Shown here piece by piece: positions 7,726 through 15,190 of a stretch of 37,165 nt of DNA. Under the pieces are notes generated by a model. It saw only the letters and a list, made by a program, of their open reading frames with translations. It did not search any database and had not been told where the DNA came from. The first letter of the stretch is position 1, and every line of letters starts with the position of its first letter. The stretch comes from an uncultured Oscillospiraceae bacterium. Lineage in GTDB: Bacteria > Bacillota > Clostridia > Oscillospirales > JAAYXM01. Both the position numbers and the translations under genes were made by a program. The stretch lies in NCBI GenBank assembly GCA_934446465.1, contig CAKSEF010000012.1:1-37165 (forward strand), in the 5' to 3' direction.

Positions 7726-8286
7726 ATGGTTTCAGCAGGTGAATTCAGAAACGGCATGACCTTCGATATGGACGGTCAGGTAATGCAGATTATTGAGTTT
7801 CAGCACGTAAAGCCGGGCAAGGGCGCGGCATTTGTCCGCACAAAGATTAGAAACGTAATTTCCGGTGCGGTTGTCGAGCGTACTTTCAGCCCGACGGATA
7901 AGTTCCCGCCGGCATTCGTTGAGAGAAAGGACATGGAATATCTCTACAACGACGGTGAGCTCTACTATTTCATGGACCTTGAGTCGTATGAACAGCTCCC
8001 GATAAATAAGGACAAGCTTTCCGACAGCTTCCGCTTCGTAAAAGAGAACATGCAGGTTAAGATTCTTTCATATAAGGGCGTTGTTTTCGGAATTGAGCCG
8101 CCGAACTTCGTCGAGCTCGAAATCACGGAGACAGACCCGGGATTCAAGGGCGACACGGCTACCAACGTAACAAAGCCCGCCGTTGTTGAGACGGGTGCGG
8201 AGGTTAAGGTTCCGCTCTTCATCAACATCGGAGACAAGATTAAGATTGACACGAGAACGGGCGAGTATCTCGAGCGTTCAAAGTAA
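7726..8286 (+). CDS. efp: Translation elongation factor P
   Basis: EF-P binds between the P and E sites of the ribosome and rescues stalling at polyproline stretches. The 186-residue protein has all three expected domains: the KOW-like N-terminus with the modified-lysine loop KPGKGAAF (Lys32 at the tip), the OB domain, and the C-terminal OB domain ending in the signature GDKIKIDTRTGEYLER. Lys32 followed by Gly is as in B. subtilis, where the lysine is 5-aminopentanolylated; no modification enzyme of the EpmA/EarP type is in the window. The start follows GGAGG at 7713-7717. Confidence 0.97.
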   Translation: MVSAGEFRNGMTFDMDGQVMQIIEFQHVKPGKGAAFVRTKIRNVISGAVVERTFSPTDKFPPAFVERKDMEYLYNDGELYYFMDLESYEQLPINKDKLSDSFRFVKENMQVKILSYKGVVFGIEPPNFVELEITETDPGFKGDTATNVTKPAVVETGAEVKVPLFINIGDKIKIDTRTGEYLERSK

Positions 8287-8306
8287 TTATCGGAGGATTA
8301 TCGAAT

Positions 8307-8738
8307 ATGAGTATTGTTGAAAAAGCGGCATATCTTCGCGGACTTGCCGACGGTCTTGAAATCGACACGGACAAGAAAGAGGGAAAGCTCCTTCTTGCTA
8401 TGGTGGACGTAATCAGCGAAATGGCGGATTCCGTTGCCGACCTTGAGGACGTTACGGACGAAATGAGCAATGAGCTCGACGAGGTTGCCGAGGAGCTCAT
8501 CGAAATCGAGGACGCTCTCGACGACGAGTGCGACTGCTGTGATGACGACGATTGCGATTGCGAGGACTGCGAGGGGGACTACCACTATGAGGTAAAATGC
8601 CCCACCTGCGGAGATTCAATCATGGTTGACGAAGGCATTTTGGAGCTTGGAAAAATCAACTGCCCGAACTGCAACGAGGAGCTTGAGTTCGACCTCGGCT
8701 GCGATTGCTGCGATGACGGCTGCGACTGCGAGCAGTAA
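8307..8738 (+). CDS. CD1247-like acidic, Cys/Asp-rich protein
   Basis: This 143-residue, extremely acidic protein matches a clostridial family known from database names as CD1247 N-terminal domain proteins. The N-terminal 75 residues form a helical domain (LRGLADGLEID near 10, then heptad-like E/D/L repeats). A low-complexity stretch of Cys and Asp follows (about 72-88), then a zinc-ribbon-like pair CPTC (about 98-101) and CPNC (about 118-121), and a second Cys/Asp tail at the C-terminus. The ribbon suggests zinc binding and the Cys/Asp runs could bind further metal. The function is unknown. It follows efp by 20 nt with GGAGG upstream and ends at a strong terminator, so it is co-transcribed with efp. 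Confidence 0.85.
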   Translation: MSIVEKAAYLRGLADGLEIDTDKKEGKLLLAMVDVISEMADSVADLEDVTDEMSNELDEVAEELIEIEDALDDECDCCDDDDCDCEDCEGDYHYEVKCPTCGDSIMVDEGILELGKINCPNCNEELEFDLGCDCCDDGCDCEQ

Positions 8739-8749
8739 AAGAAAAAATA

Positions 8750-8779
8750 AAAGCGGTGCAAAGTTTGCACCGCTTTTTT
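8750..8779 (+). terminator. Terminator after the efp operon
   Basis: Stem AAAGCGGTGCA (8750-8760) / TGCACCGCTTT (8766-8776) with a 5-nt loop and a T6 run (8774-8779). It shares the core GCGGTGCAAA with the ftsH terminator. Confidence 0.92.
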
Positions 8780-8811
8780 GTTGTCAAATATTGCGAATGA
8801 CTCTGTTTTTC

Positions 8812-8840
8812 TTGCCTTTGGCGAAGGTACAGTATATAAT
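8812..8840 (+). promoter_or_regulatory. Sigma-A promoter of the heparinase-like gene
   Basis: TTGCCT (8812-8817), a 17-bp spacer and a perfect TATAAT (8835-8840) lie 30 bp before the chosen start at 8871. This rules out the longer reading that would start at 8778. Confidence 0.7.
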
Positions 8841-8870
8841 TATAAAAAAGTATTGTGCGAGGGTGATTTT

Positions 8871-11800
8871 ATGCCTGTTAAAGAAATCAAAATTACTGCC
8901 GGCGGAAGCAAATATATCCGCCTGACGGATAAGAGAAGCGATACGGTTCCGCTTTACGCAACCGTTGTTTCGGAGGACGGGACAGAGAAAACTCTTACAT
9001 ATCCCGATGTCTCGGCAAAATCAAAAAAGACGCAGTATGCGGAGATTGCCGACGGTAACATAATCCCCGTATCGGAGGGCGAAGCGGAGTTTGAAGTGAG
9101 CTTCAGATTCGGCGGAGAGGACTATACGCAGTCCGCTTCCCTCACGGTAATAAGAGGCAAATCGCGCGCGTCGTACATGACGGCGGAGAAGGCGGAGACT
9201 GCGCGCGAAAATGTGAAAAAATATGATTGGGCGCGCAAGGAAGTTTATGAAAAGTATATTTCATCGGCGGACAAATACGCGGATAAGATAGACGAAATAT
9301 ACGACATGATTCCGTCCGAGGGAATCCCGCGCGGAAACGTCGTCGGCGCGGAGGGCGACCCCGATATGTTTGTGTGCCGATACTGCGGGGCGAACTTGAG
9401 CCTCACGGGCGGGCATTATCCGTGGCATCACGACCCGCTTAAGCACCCGTGGAAGATACAGTGCCCCGAGTGCAAGAGACTTTTCCCGTCAAACGATTTT
9501 GCAGGGTTTTATAAGCTCGGGCTTAACGAGTACGGAGAGTTTGACGTAAATCTCGCACACAAAAGAAATGCCGAGCTTGTAGCCGAGGGGAAGGACGGCT
9601 TCCTCAAAAATATCCTCTATCCCGAAAAGGGTGAGGACTGGGGCGTTGACGACGGATTCGGCTACCTGCCGAACGACGAAAACGGGAACCCGCGCGTCTA
9701 TGAAAACGGAGTGCGCGAGCGTCATACATATATAGCGGAATATGTCCATTCGGGGCTTTGGTATTACCCTGTAAAAAACGGGCGCGCGCTCATAAGCGAC
9801 GCCGTGGATTCCTGCGCATGGGCATATTTCTACACGGGTGAAAAGAAGTACGGCAGATGCGCGGCAATACTCCTTGACAGAATTGCCGACTTCTATCCGT
9901 ATTACGACCTTCTCCCGTACGCGCGGAATTTTTGGAACTCGCACGGAGGCGGGTACCGCGGAAAAATCCTCGGCTGTATTTGGGAAACATTTGCAATCGC
10001 CGAGCTTTTTGCGATAGACTACGACCTCGTATTCGATATGTACGATGATGAGTTTGTCGCGGACTATATAAGAAATAAATCAAGAAAACTAAAGATGCGC
10101 CACGCGAAGGAAACGCCGTCTCAGATAAGAACAAATATCGAGGACGGACTTTTGCGGACGATTTTTGAGGGTCTCTGTGATTGCTCGATTGCGGGCAACT
10201 TCGGATTCCCGCAGGCCGCGAATGCGGCGGCGGCCGTGGTGCTGGATACAATGCCTGAAACGAAGAAGTGGCTTGACTACCTGATGGCGCCAGGCTGGAT
10301 ACGAAACCTCGATTACGGGGAAAAGTGCCTCGGCGGCGGAATTGACTCTCAGCTTATAAACGATGTTGACCATGACGGTCAGGGAGATGAAGCATCGGGT
10401 TATAACGTCGCATGGCACACATCGCTCATAGACATAGCCGATATTCTTGAGGGCTATGACAGATATCCCGTTGCGAATTTATATAAAAATCCCAAGTTCG
10501 TGAAGATGTTTTATTCAAATATTCCGCTCATGCTCTCCTACTACACGCCCGGCATAGGCGATACGGCGTGGACGGCGCGTGAGGGAAATTGGCTTCCGAT
10601 GCGCCAGGCAATGACGGGATACCGCGTTCTCGGCGATTACAGATTCGCTCAGATAATGTATAAGCTGAACGGAGACAGAGCAAAGGGTCTGCGCTATGAC
10701 ACGCGCACAAAAGACCCTGAGCGCCTTGAAAAAGAGGTCGCGGACGTAATACGCAAATACGGTGAGTTTGAGGTAAGAAGCGAGCTTATGTCGGGCTTCG
10801 GCTTCGGCAAGCTGTGCGACGGCGGGAAAACGGAGAATGACGATTTTTACCGCGCTTCATGGATGTATTTCGGTTCAAACAGCGGACACGGCCACCGCGA
10901 CACGCTGAATCTCGGAATGCAGAGCTACGGACTCAATATAATGCCCGACCTCGGATACCCCGTGAGAACAGGCCCAGACCCGAACAGACTGCAATGGGTA
11001 AGCTCCACGCTCTCGCATAACACGGCAATGGTAAACGAGCGCGAGCAGGACGTAAACACAGAGGTGCGCGGACGCGTTCATCATTTTGCCGACGACGGAT
11101 TTACAAAGCTCATGGATGTATCCGCCGACTATGTATATCCCGAAACCGACATCTACCGCAGAAGCAATATTATGGTGAATGTTGACGGCGAGGTATCATA
11201 TACGGTCGATTTCTTCAGAATAAAGGGCGGAGATGACCATTTGCTCAGTATTCACGCACTGAGCGATGAGATTTCGGCGGCCGAGGGAGCGGAGTTCGTT
11301 CCGCAGACAGATAAGAACGGCAGCTATACGGGCACATATGCAGGGGCTTCCGTTCCGTACGGAAACGACCCCAACTCGCCGAACGATTGGGAATACGAGA
11401 CGAAATACCCGCGCGGATATTCGTGGCTCAAAAACGTAAACCGCGCAGAGAAAGCAGGCGGTACGGTTTCAGTCGATTTTGCGGTGAAGGATTTCCGCGG
11501 CTCGGTTCCTACGGCAAAGGACGTACATTTAAGGACAACTCTTCTCGGGCTCGACGGAGAAAACACATCTGTATCGACAGCGGACGGCGAACCGCCGAGA
11601 AGCGCCAAAAATTCATGTATAGACACGCTTAAATACGTGCTTGTAAAGAAAAGCGGGAAAAATCTTGACACTCTCTTTACAACGGTTTACGAGCCGTACC
11701 GCAGAAAGCGCTATATAAAAAGCATTGAGAAAATTGCCATGGGCGACGGCGTAAATTCCTGCGCCGTAAAGGTCGTACACAACTCGGGAAGAATCGACTA

Positions 11801-12305
11801 TGTAATGTACTCGCTCGACAACAGCGTAACATACCATATAAACGAGGCAAATATCGATTTCCGGGGTTTTGCGGGTGTTTACACAATCGAAAACGGAAAA
11901 AACACATACCGATTCGTAAACGACGGGGACATAATCGGAACACCTACCGAGATAGCGGGAGCGTTTGGCGGAACGGTCTGCGCATTTACGCATGAATTTG
12001 CCTTCGGCAACGAAATCGTTCTTGATATGGATGCGGGATATACTGACGAGGAGGTATGCGACCTCTGCGGCGAGTATGTCTATATAGACAACGGAGCGGA
12101 CAAAAGGGATGCCGTGTACAAAATTGAATCCGCATCTCCGAGAGACGGAAAGCTCGTCCTGAATATCGGGCTTACCACGCTTATAAGAAGACATATTGAA
12201 AAAATGAATCCGGAAAAGGGTTATGCTTACAATATAGAAGAGGGACAGAGGGCGTATATTCCGCTTTCGTTTAACAGGAGCGAGAATCCCCCAAGACGGT
12301 GGTAA
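8871..12305 (+). CDS. Large heparinase II/III-like polysaccharide lyase family protein
   Basis: The 1144-residue protein combines an N-terminal beta-rich Ig-like region (1-95), a helical toroid typical of alginate/heparinase lyases (about 100-640), and a C-terminal heparinase II/III beta-sandwich. The sandwich begins with the conserved block FGSNSGHGHRDTLNLG (about 665-680) and STLSHNTAMVNERE (about 712-725). Two CxxC pairs, Cys169/Cys172 and Cys198/Cys201, the second followed by FPSNDF, look like a zinc site. Relatives eliminate uronic-acid-containing polysaccharides such as heparin, alginate or ulvan-like glycans; the substrate cannot be told here. There is no signal peptide, so it should act inside the cell on imported oligosaccharides. 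The start at 8871 follows GAGGGTG and a good promoter. Confidence 0.88.
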   Translation: MPVKEIKITAGGSKYIRLTDKRSDTVPLYATVVSEDGTEKTLTYPDVSAKSKKTQYAEIADGNIIPVSEGEAEFEVSFRFGGEDYTQSASLTVIRGKSRASYMTAEKAETARENVKKYDWARKEVYEKYISSADKYADKIDEIYDMIPSEGIPRGNVVGAEGDPDMFVCRYCGANLSLTGGHYPWHHDPLKHPWKIQCPECKRLFPSNDFAGFYKLGLNEYGEFDVNLAHKRNAELVAEGKDGFLKNILYPEKGEDWGVDDGFGYLPNDENGNPRVYENGVRERHTYIAEYVHSGLWYYPVKNGRALISDAVDSCAWAYFYTGEKKYGRCAAILLDRIADFYPYYDLLPYARNFWNSHGGGYRGKILGCIWETFAIAELFAIDYDLVFDMYDDEFVADYIRNKSRKLKMRHAKETPSQIRTNIEDGLLRTIFEGLCDCSIAGNFGFPQAANAAAAVVLDTMPETKKWLDYLMAPGWIRNLDYGEKCLGGGIDSQLINDVDHDGQGDEASGYNVAWHTSLIDIADILEGYDRYPVANLYKNPKFVKMFYSNIPLMLSYYTPGIGDTAWTAREGNWLPMRQAMTGYRVLGDYRFAQIMYKLNGDRAKGLRYDTRTKDPERLEKEVADVIRKYGEFEVRSELMSGFGFGKLCDGGKTENDDFYRASWMYFGSNSGHGHRDTLNLGMQSYGLNIMPDLGYPVRTGPDPNRLQWVSSTLSHNTAMVNEREQDVNTEVRGRVHHFADDGFTKLMDVSADYVYPETDIYRRSNIMVNVDGEVSYTVDFFRIKGGDDHLLSIHALSDEISAAEGAEFVPQTDKNGSYTGTYAGASVPYGNDPNSPNDWEYETKYPRGYSWLKNVNRAEKAGGTVSVDFAVKDFRGSVPTAKDVHLRTTLLGLDGENTSVSTADGEPPRSAKNSCIDTLKYVLVKKSGKNLDTLFTTVYEPYRRKRYIKSIEKIAMGDGVNSCAVKVVHNSGRIDYVMYSLDNSVTYHINEANIDFRGFAGVYTIENGKNTYRFVNDGDIIGTPTEIAGAFGGTVCAFTHEFAFGNEIVLDMDAGYTDEEVCDLCGEYVYIDNGADKRDAVYKIESASPRDGKLVLNIGLTTLIRRHIEKMNPEKGYAYNIEEGQRAYIPLSFNRSENPPRRW

Positions 12306-12306
12306 T

Positions 12307-12741
12307 ATGAGGATACTCATAGATGCGGACGGATGCCCCGTAGTTGACCTTGCCGTCAATACAGCAAGGGAAAAGGGCGTTGAGTGCCACATATTCTGCG
12401 ATACGTCGCACGTTTTCGAGAAAAACGGAGCTAAGACGCATACGGTTGCAAAAGGCGCGGACAGCGCGGATTTCGCTCTTGCAAATTTTGCGAGGGCGGG
12501 GGATATCGTAATAACCCAGGACTACGGACTTGCATCTATGGCGCTTTCGCGGAAATGCTTTGTCATAAGTCAGGACGGAATGGAATATACGGAATATAAT
12601 ATCGACGCTCTGCTCCTCGCACGGCATACGGCAAAGAAAATACGAAAAGCGGGAGGACGTCTCCGCGGTGTGCCGAAGCGGGAAAAAGAGCAGGATACGG
12701 CATTTTTGAAAAAGCTTTATGAGATAATCGGCAGAATTTAA
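12307..12741 (+). CDS. yqxD: YaiI/YqxD family protein (DUF188, PIN-like)
   Basis: A 144-residue member of the UPF0178/DUF188 family, with the family's opening block ILIDADGCPVV (3-13), a central D-Y-G-LA-MAL segment (about 78-86) and the C-terminal basic tail GGRLRGVPKR. PIN-like nuclease folds have been proposed for it, but no activity is established. It begins 1 nt after the heparinase-like stop and has only a weak Shine-Dalgarno sequence, so its translation is probably coupled to that gene. The shared transcript ends at the terminator 7 nt downstream. Confidence 0.93.
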   Translation: MRILIDADGCPVVDLAVNTAREKGVECHIFCDTSHVFEKNGAKTHTVAKGADSADFALANFARAGDIVITQDYGLASMALSRKCFVISQDGMEYTEYNIDALLLARHTAKKIRKAGGRLRGVPKREKEQDTAFLKKLYEIIGRI

Positions 12742-12747
12742 TAAAAG

Positions 12748-12788
12748 AGAGCGGTGTAAAAAATCACTTTTTTACACCGCTCTTTTTT
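12748..12788. terminator. Bidirectional terminator between yqxD and the acyltransferase gene
   Basis: A perfect 16-bp stem AGAGCGGTGTAAAAAA (12748-12763) with its complement at 12768-12783 has a TCAC loop. T-runs follow on both strands (12784-12788 on plus; 12743-12746 read on minus). The right arm encodes the last codons of the minus-strand acyltransferase. Confidence 0.9.
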
Positions 12789-13831
12789 CCGAGAACGCAG
12801 AAACGAATAATCGGTATTCGCCCGATTATTTCGTTTGCCGCAGCCGTAAGCGGAGGAACCGCAATAAATGCAAGAATATATTTCAAAATCACAGGAAGCG
12901 CCGAAACGCCGTTAAGCAGAAGGCATACGGATAGAGCTATCGGATAATGCAGTACATAAAGCCCGAAGCTTGATTTTCTGATGTACTGTGTGAATGTGTT
13001 CTCAAAATCGAGGCGCTTTTTTGAAAAACCGACCGCAAAGAGTACGAATGCCCAGAGATATGCGTTTGTGATAATGCTTTCAAGACACTCGGGCAGGGTG
13101 AAGTTTTGTCCGGCAAAACGGAGCATATACAAAATGCCGAGAATAATCACCGCGCATAGCGTGAAGAACCTGATTTTCACCAAGACATTCTGAACGTGCT
13201 CGTGTGAAAAAACAAAGTACCCGATTAGGAATGAAACGAGATAGATGCCGAATCGATAAGTCGTTACCACGGGCATATTCAAAATTTGTGCCGAGAGACA
13301 GATCGGAACGGCAAGAAGAATGAGGAGCGGGGCGTTAAAATGCGAGCAGAGATTCAGAAGTCTTTCGTTTTTGTCGGCTTTTTTAATTAGAACGAGCAGA
13401 CATGAGAAAAGAAAGAGCATTTGAACAAACCAAAGCGGGCCTATTCCGCTTAAGACGGAAATGGGGTAAATCAAAGCAGGAGGTATTTGCTCAAGCGCAC
13501 CGCCTGCTTTTATATTCAAAAAGCCCGTTACCCAATGGACGAAGAAAAGCCCGAGGGTGGAGGGAACAAGAAGCTTCCGCGCACGTTCGCCGAGAAATTG
13601 GCGTGATGTGCGCTTTTCGAGTGAGTATTTTGCGCACATTCCCGCAATAACAAAGAGAAGAACCATAAACCACGGATAAACGGCTGCCGCGGCGGCGTCG
13701 AATATCGGCAGGCTCTGCGCGTTCGGAATACCGCCGGGAACGCCTACGCCGTTGAAGATATAGCAAACGTGGTAAAAAATAACGAGAATGACCGTTATTC
13801 CGCGGAGATTGTCTATATAATGCTTTCTCAA
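12764..13831 (-). CDS. Acyltransferase 3 family membrane protein (OafA/YrhL-like)
   Basis: This 355-residue multi-pass protein has about ten hydrophobic segments and the acyltransferase-3 opening NLRGITVILVIFYH (8-21), where the Arg and His are the conserved pair of the family. Members move acetyl or other acyl groups across the membrane onto peptidoglycan, teichoic acids, lipids or exopolysaccharide. The start is a TTG at 13831, with a textbook AGGAGGTGA 6 nt upstream; the reading that extends to 13849 would start inside this ribosome-binding site. It lies 20 nt behind the deacetylase-like gene, so the two are an operon. The acceptor glycan is unknown. Confidence 0.88.
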   Translation of the reverse strand: MRKHYIDNLRGITVILVIFYHVCYIFNGVGVPGGIPNAQSLPIFDAAAAAVYPWFMVLLFVIAGMCAKYSLEKRTSRQFLGERARKLLVPSTLGLFFVHWVTGFLNIKAGGALEQIPPALIYPISVLSGIGPLWFVQMLFLFSCLLVLIKKADKNERLLNLCSHFNAPLLILLAVPICLSAQILNMPVVTTYRFGIYLVSFLIGYFVFSHEHVQNVLVKIRFFTLCAVIILGILYMLRFAGQNFTLPECLESIITNAYLWAFVLFAVGFSKKRLDFENTFTQYIRKSSFGLYVLHYPIALSVCLLLNGVSALPVILKYILAFIAVPPLTAAANEIIGRIPIIRFCVLGKKSGVKK

Positions 13832-13851
13832 AATAATCACCTCCGACAATT

Positions 13852-15054
13852 TCAGCGTTTGTCGGACGCCGAGTTAACAGGTGTGTCGAGAAGCGTAATT
13901 TGCCTTACGATGTAGTTTTCGCTGTTTAAATACCTGAGTATTCTCGAAAGCGATGCTACGGAAACGGCATCATCGTCAAGCTCAAGCACGGCGGGGGAGC
14001 TTCTTGCCGAAAGCTTTCCCTTTACCGAGTTGTAATACGCTTGGGCAGTTGCGCTTTTTGCCGTCTTTTTCGGATTTATGTCAGAGTCCCAAAGCCGATA
14101 TCCGCATGAAATGAGAAAATCACGTTTTTCGGGGGAGACGGACGTGCTTCCCGACGGTATGCGCAAAAGACGCGTTTTCTGTTTGGCAATTTCAAACAGG
14201 GCGTTGTTTGTCGAGGAAAGGCGGGCTTTCAAATCCTCGTCCTTCACGGCAAAGTCCGAATCGCCGTTTTCGGAAAGGCTTCCGAGCGTATGACCGTATA
14301 CCGCGGCGCGGAGGATTTCATCTTCACAGTTACTTACGGCAGAACCCTGGATAAAAAATGTGGCGGGATATCCGTAGCGTGAGAGTGAATCGATGATTTT
14401 TTTCATGTTTGAGCCGTTTTTTATGTTGAATGTGAGATAAACTGTTTTCCTGACCGAATTGTCCTTCGTGTCTTCGGGAGCGGATACCGAACTGTTGTTC
14501 TTCGACGGAGTATTCGTCTGCGTCTGCTGTACGTTCTTTCTGTTCTTGCTCGCATTGTACTGCGCAAGGAGCGAGGACGCCGAGCTTTGCGCCAGGTAGA
14601 GGAACATACTGTTCGGTATATCGTTTTCGCGCTTTATGCGTATGAGCGGAATCTCCGAGAAGTAGGAATATTGGAAGCCGAGAGTCTGCGCCGTGAACTG
14701 AACGGGCACATACACCGTTCCGTATGCCTGAAACGAGGTCGCCTTGTAGCGCACCTTTTCCGCGGTGGTGTACGCCGTGGTGGATTTTATATCAAAAACG
14801 AGAGTCGTGTCCCATGTATAGAGAACGAGAGTGCCTTCGGCGGCGTTGTAGGACGAGCTTACGCGCAAATCACCTTTCGTGAAGCACTGATAGTCTATGT
14901 ACCACTTTCCGCTCGAGTATATCGGCATTGCGTCGGTGAGCGGGAGAACGGTGTTCCCCGCGGCGACAAAAACCTCACCCTCCGCCGAGCCCTGAATCGC
15001 AAACAGGGTTACGGCAAGGCAAACGGCAAGCAGTACAGAAATTAGCCTTTTCAA
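13852..15054 (-). CDS. Exported protein: copper-amine-oxidase-N-like domain plus degenerate polysaccharide deacetylase domain
   Basis: The 400-residue product has a signal peptide (1-24, cleavage around GSA-EG), a beta-rich domain like the N-terminal domain of copper amine oxidase-type wall proteins (about 28-140), a Ser/Asn/Thr-rich linker (about 165-200) and a NodB-fold domain (about 203-400). The NodB fold is recognisable from VYLTF (205-209), YGYPATFFIQGSAV (227-240) and RLLRIPSG, but the metal and catalytic residues are gone: the TFDDG motif is TFNIKNG, the HTxxH region is GSLSENG, and the final LLHD is LELDD. It should bind a glycan rather than deacetylate it. The start is a TTG at 15054 with GAGGAGGTG upstream; longer readings run through the promoter. 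Confidence 0.85.
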   Translation of the reverse strand: MKRLISVLLAVCLAVTLFAIQGSAEGEVFVAAGNTVLPLTDAMPIYSSGKWYIDYQCFTKGDLRVSSSYNAAEGTLVLYTWDTTLVFDIKSTTAYTTAEKVRYKATSFQAYGTVYVPVQFTAQTLGFQYSYFSEIPLIRIKRENDIPNSMFLYLAQSSASSLLAQYNASKNRKNVQQTQTNTPSKNNSSVSAPEDTKDNSVRKTVYLTFNIKNGSNMKKIIDSLSRYGYPATFFIQGSAVSNCEDEILRAAVYGHTLGSLSENGDSDFAVKDEDLKARLSSTNNALFEIAKQKTRLLRIPSGSTSVSPEKRDFLISCGYRLWDSDINPKKTAKSATAQAYYNSVKGKLSARSSPAVLELDDDAVSVASLSRILRYLNSENYIVRQITLLDTPVNSASDKR

Positions 15055-15076
15055 GAAACACACCTCCTCACAAAAC

Positions 15077-15105
15077 ATTATACAGAGAAAATTTCGGGTT
15101 TGCAA
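15077..15105 (-). promoter_or_regulatory. Sigma-A promoter of the deacetylase-like/acyltransferase operon
   Basis: On the minus strand, TTGCAA (15100-15105), a 17-bp spacer and a perfect TATAAT (15077-15082) lie 23 bp upstream of the TTG start. The site confirms the short form of the protein. Confidence 0.75.
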
Positions 15106-15190
15106 CAGATTTGAACGCATTGAAACGAATATGTAATACTTTTCGCGCGGAAAACATATGTTTTTAAGACAGAAAGAACGGAGGACGGCT

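Noticed and set aside
11613..12392. 259-residue minus-strand open frame
   Set aside because: It lies antisense to the heparinase-like gene and yqxD, and has no family pattern or start signals.
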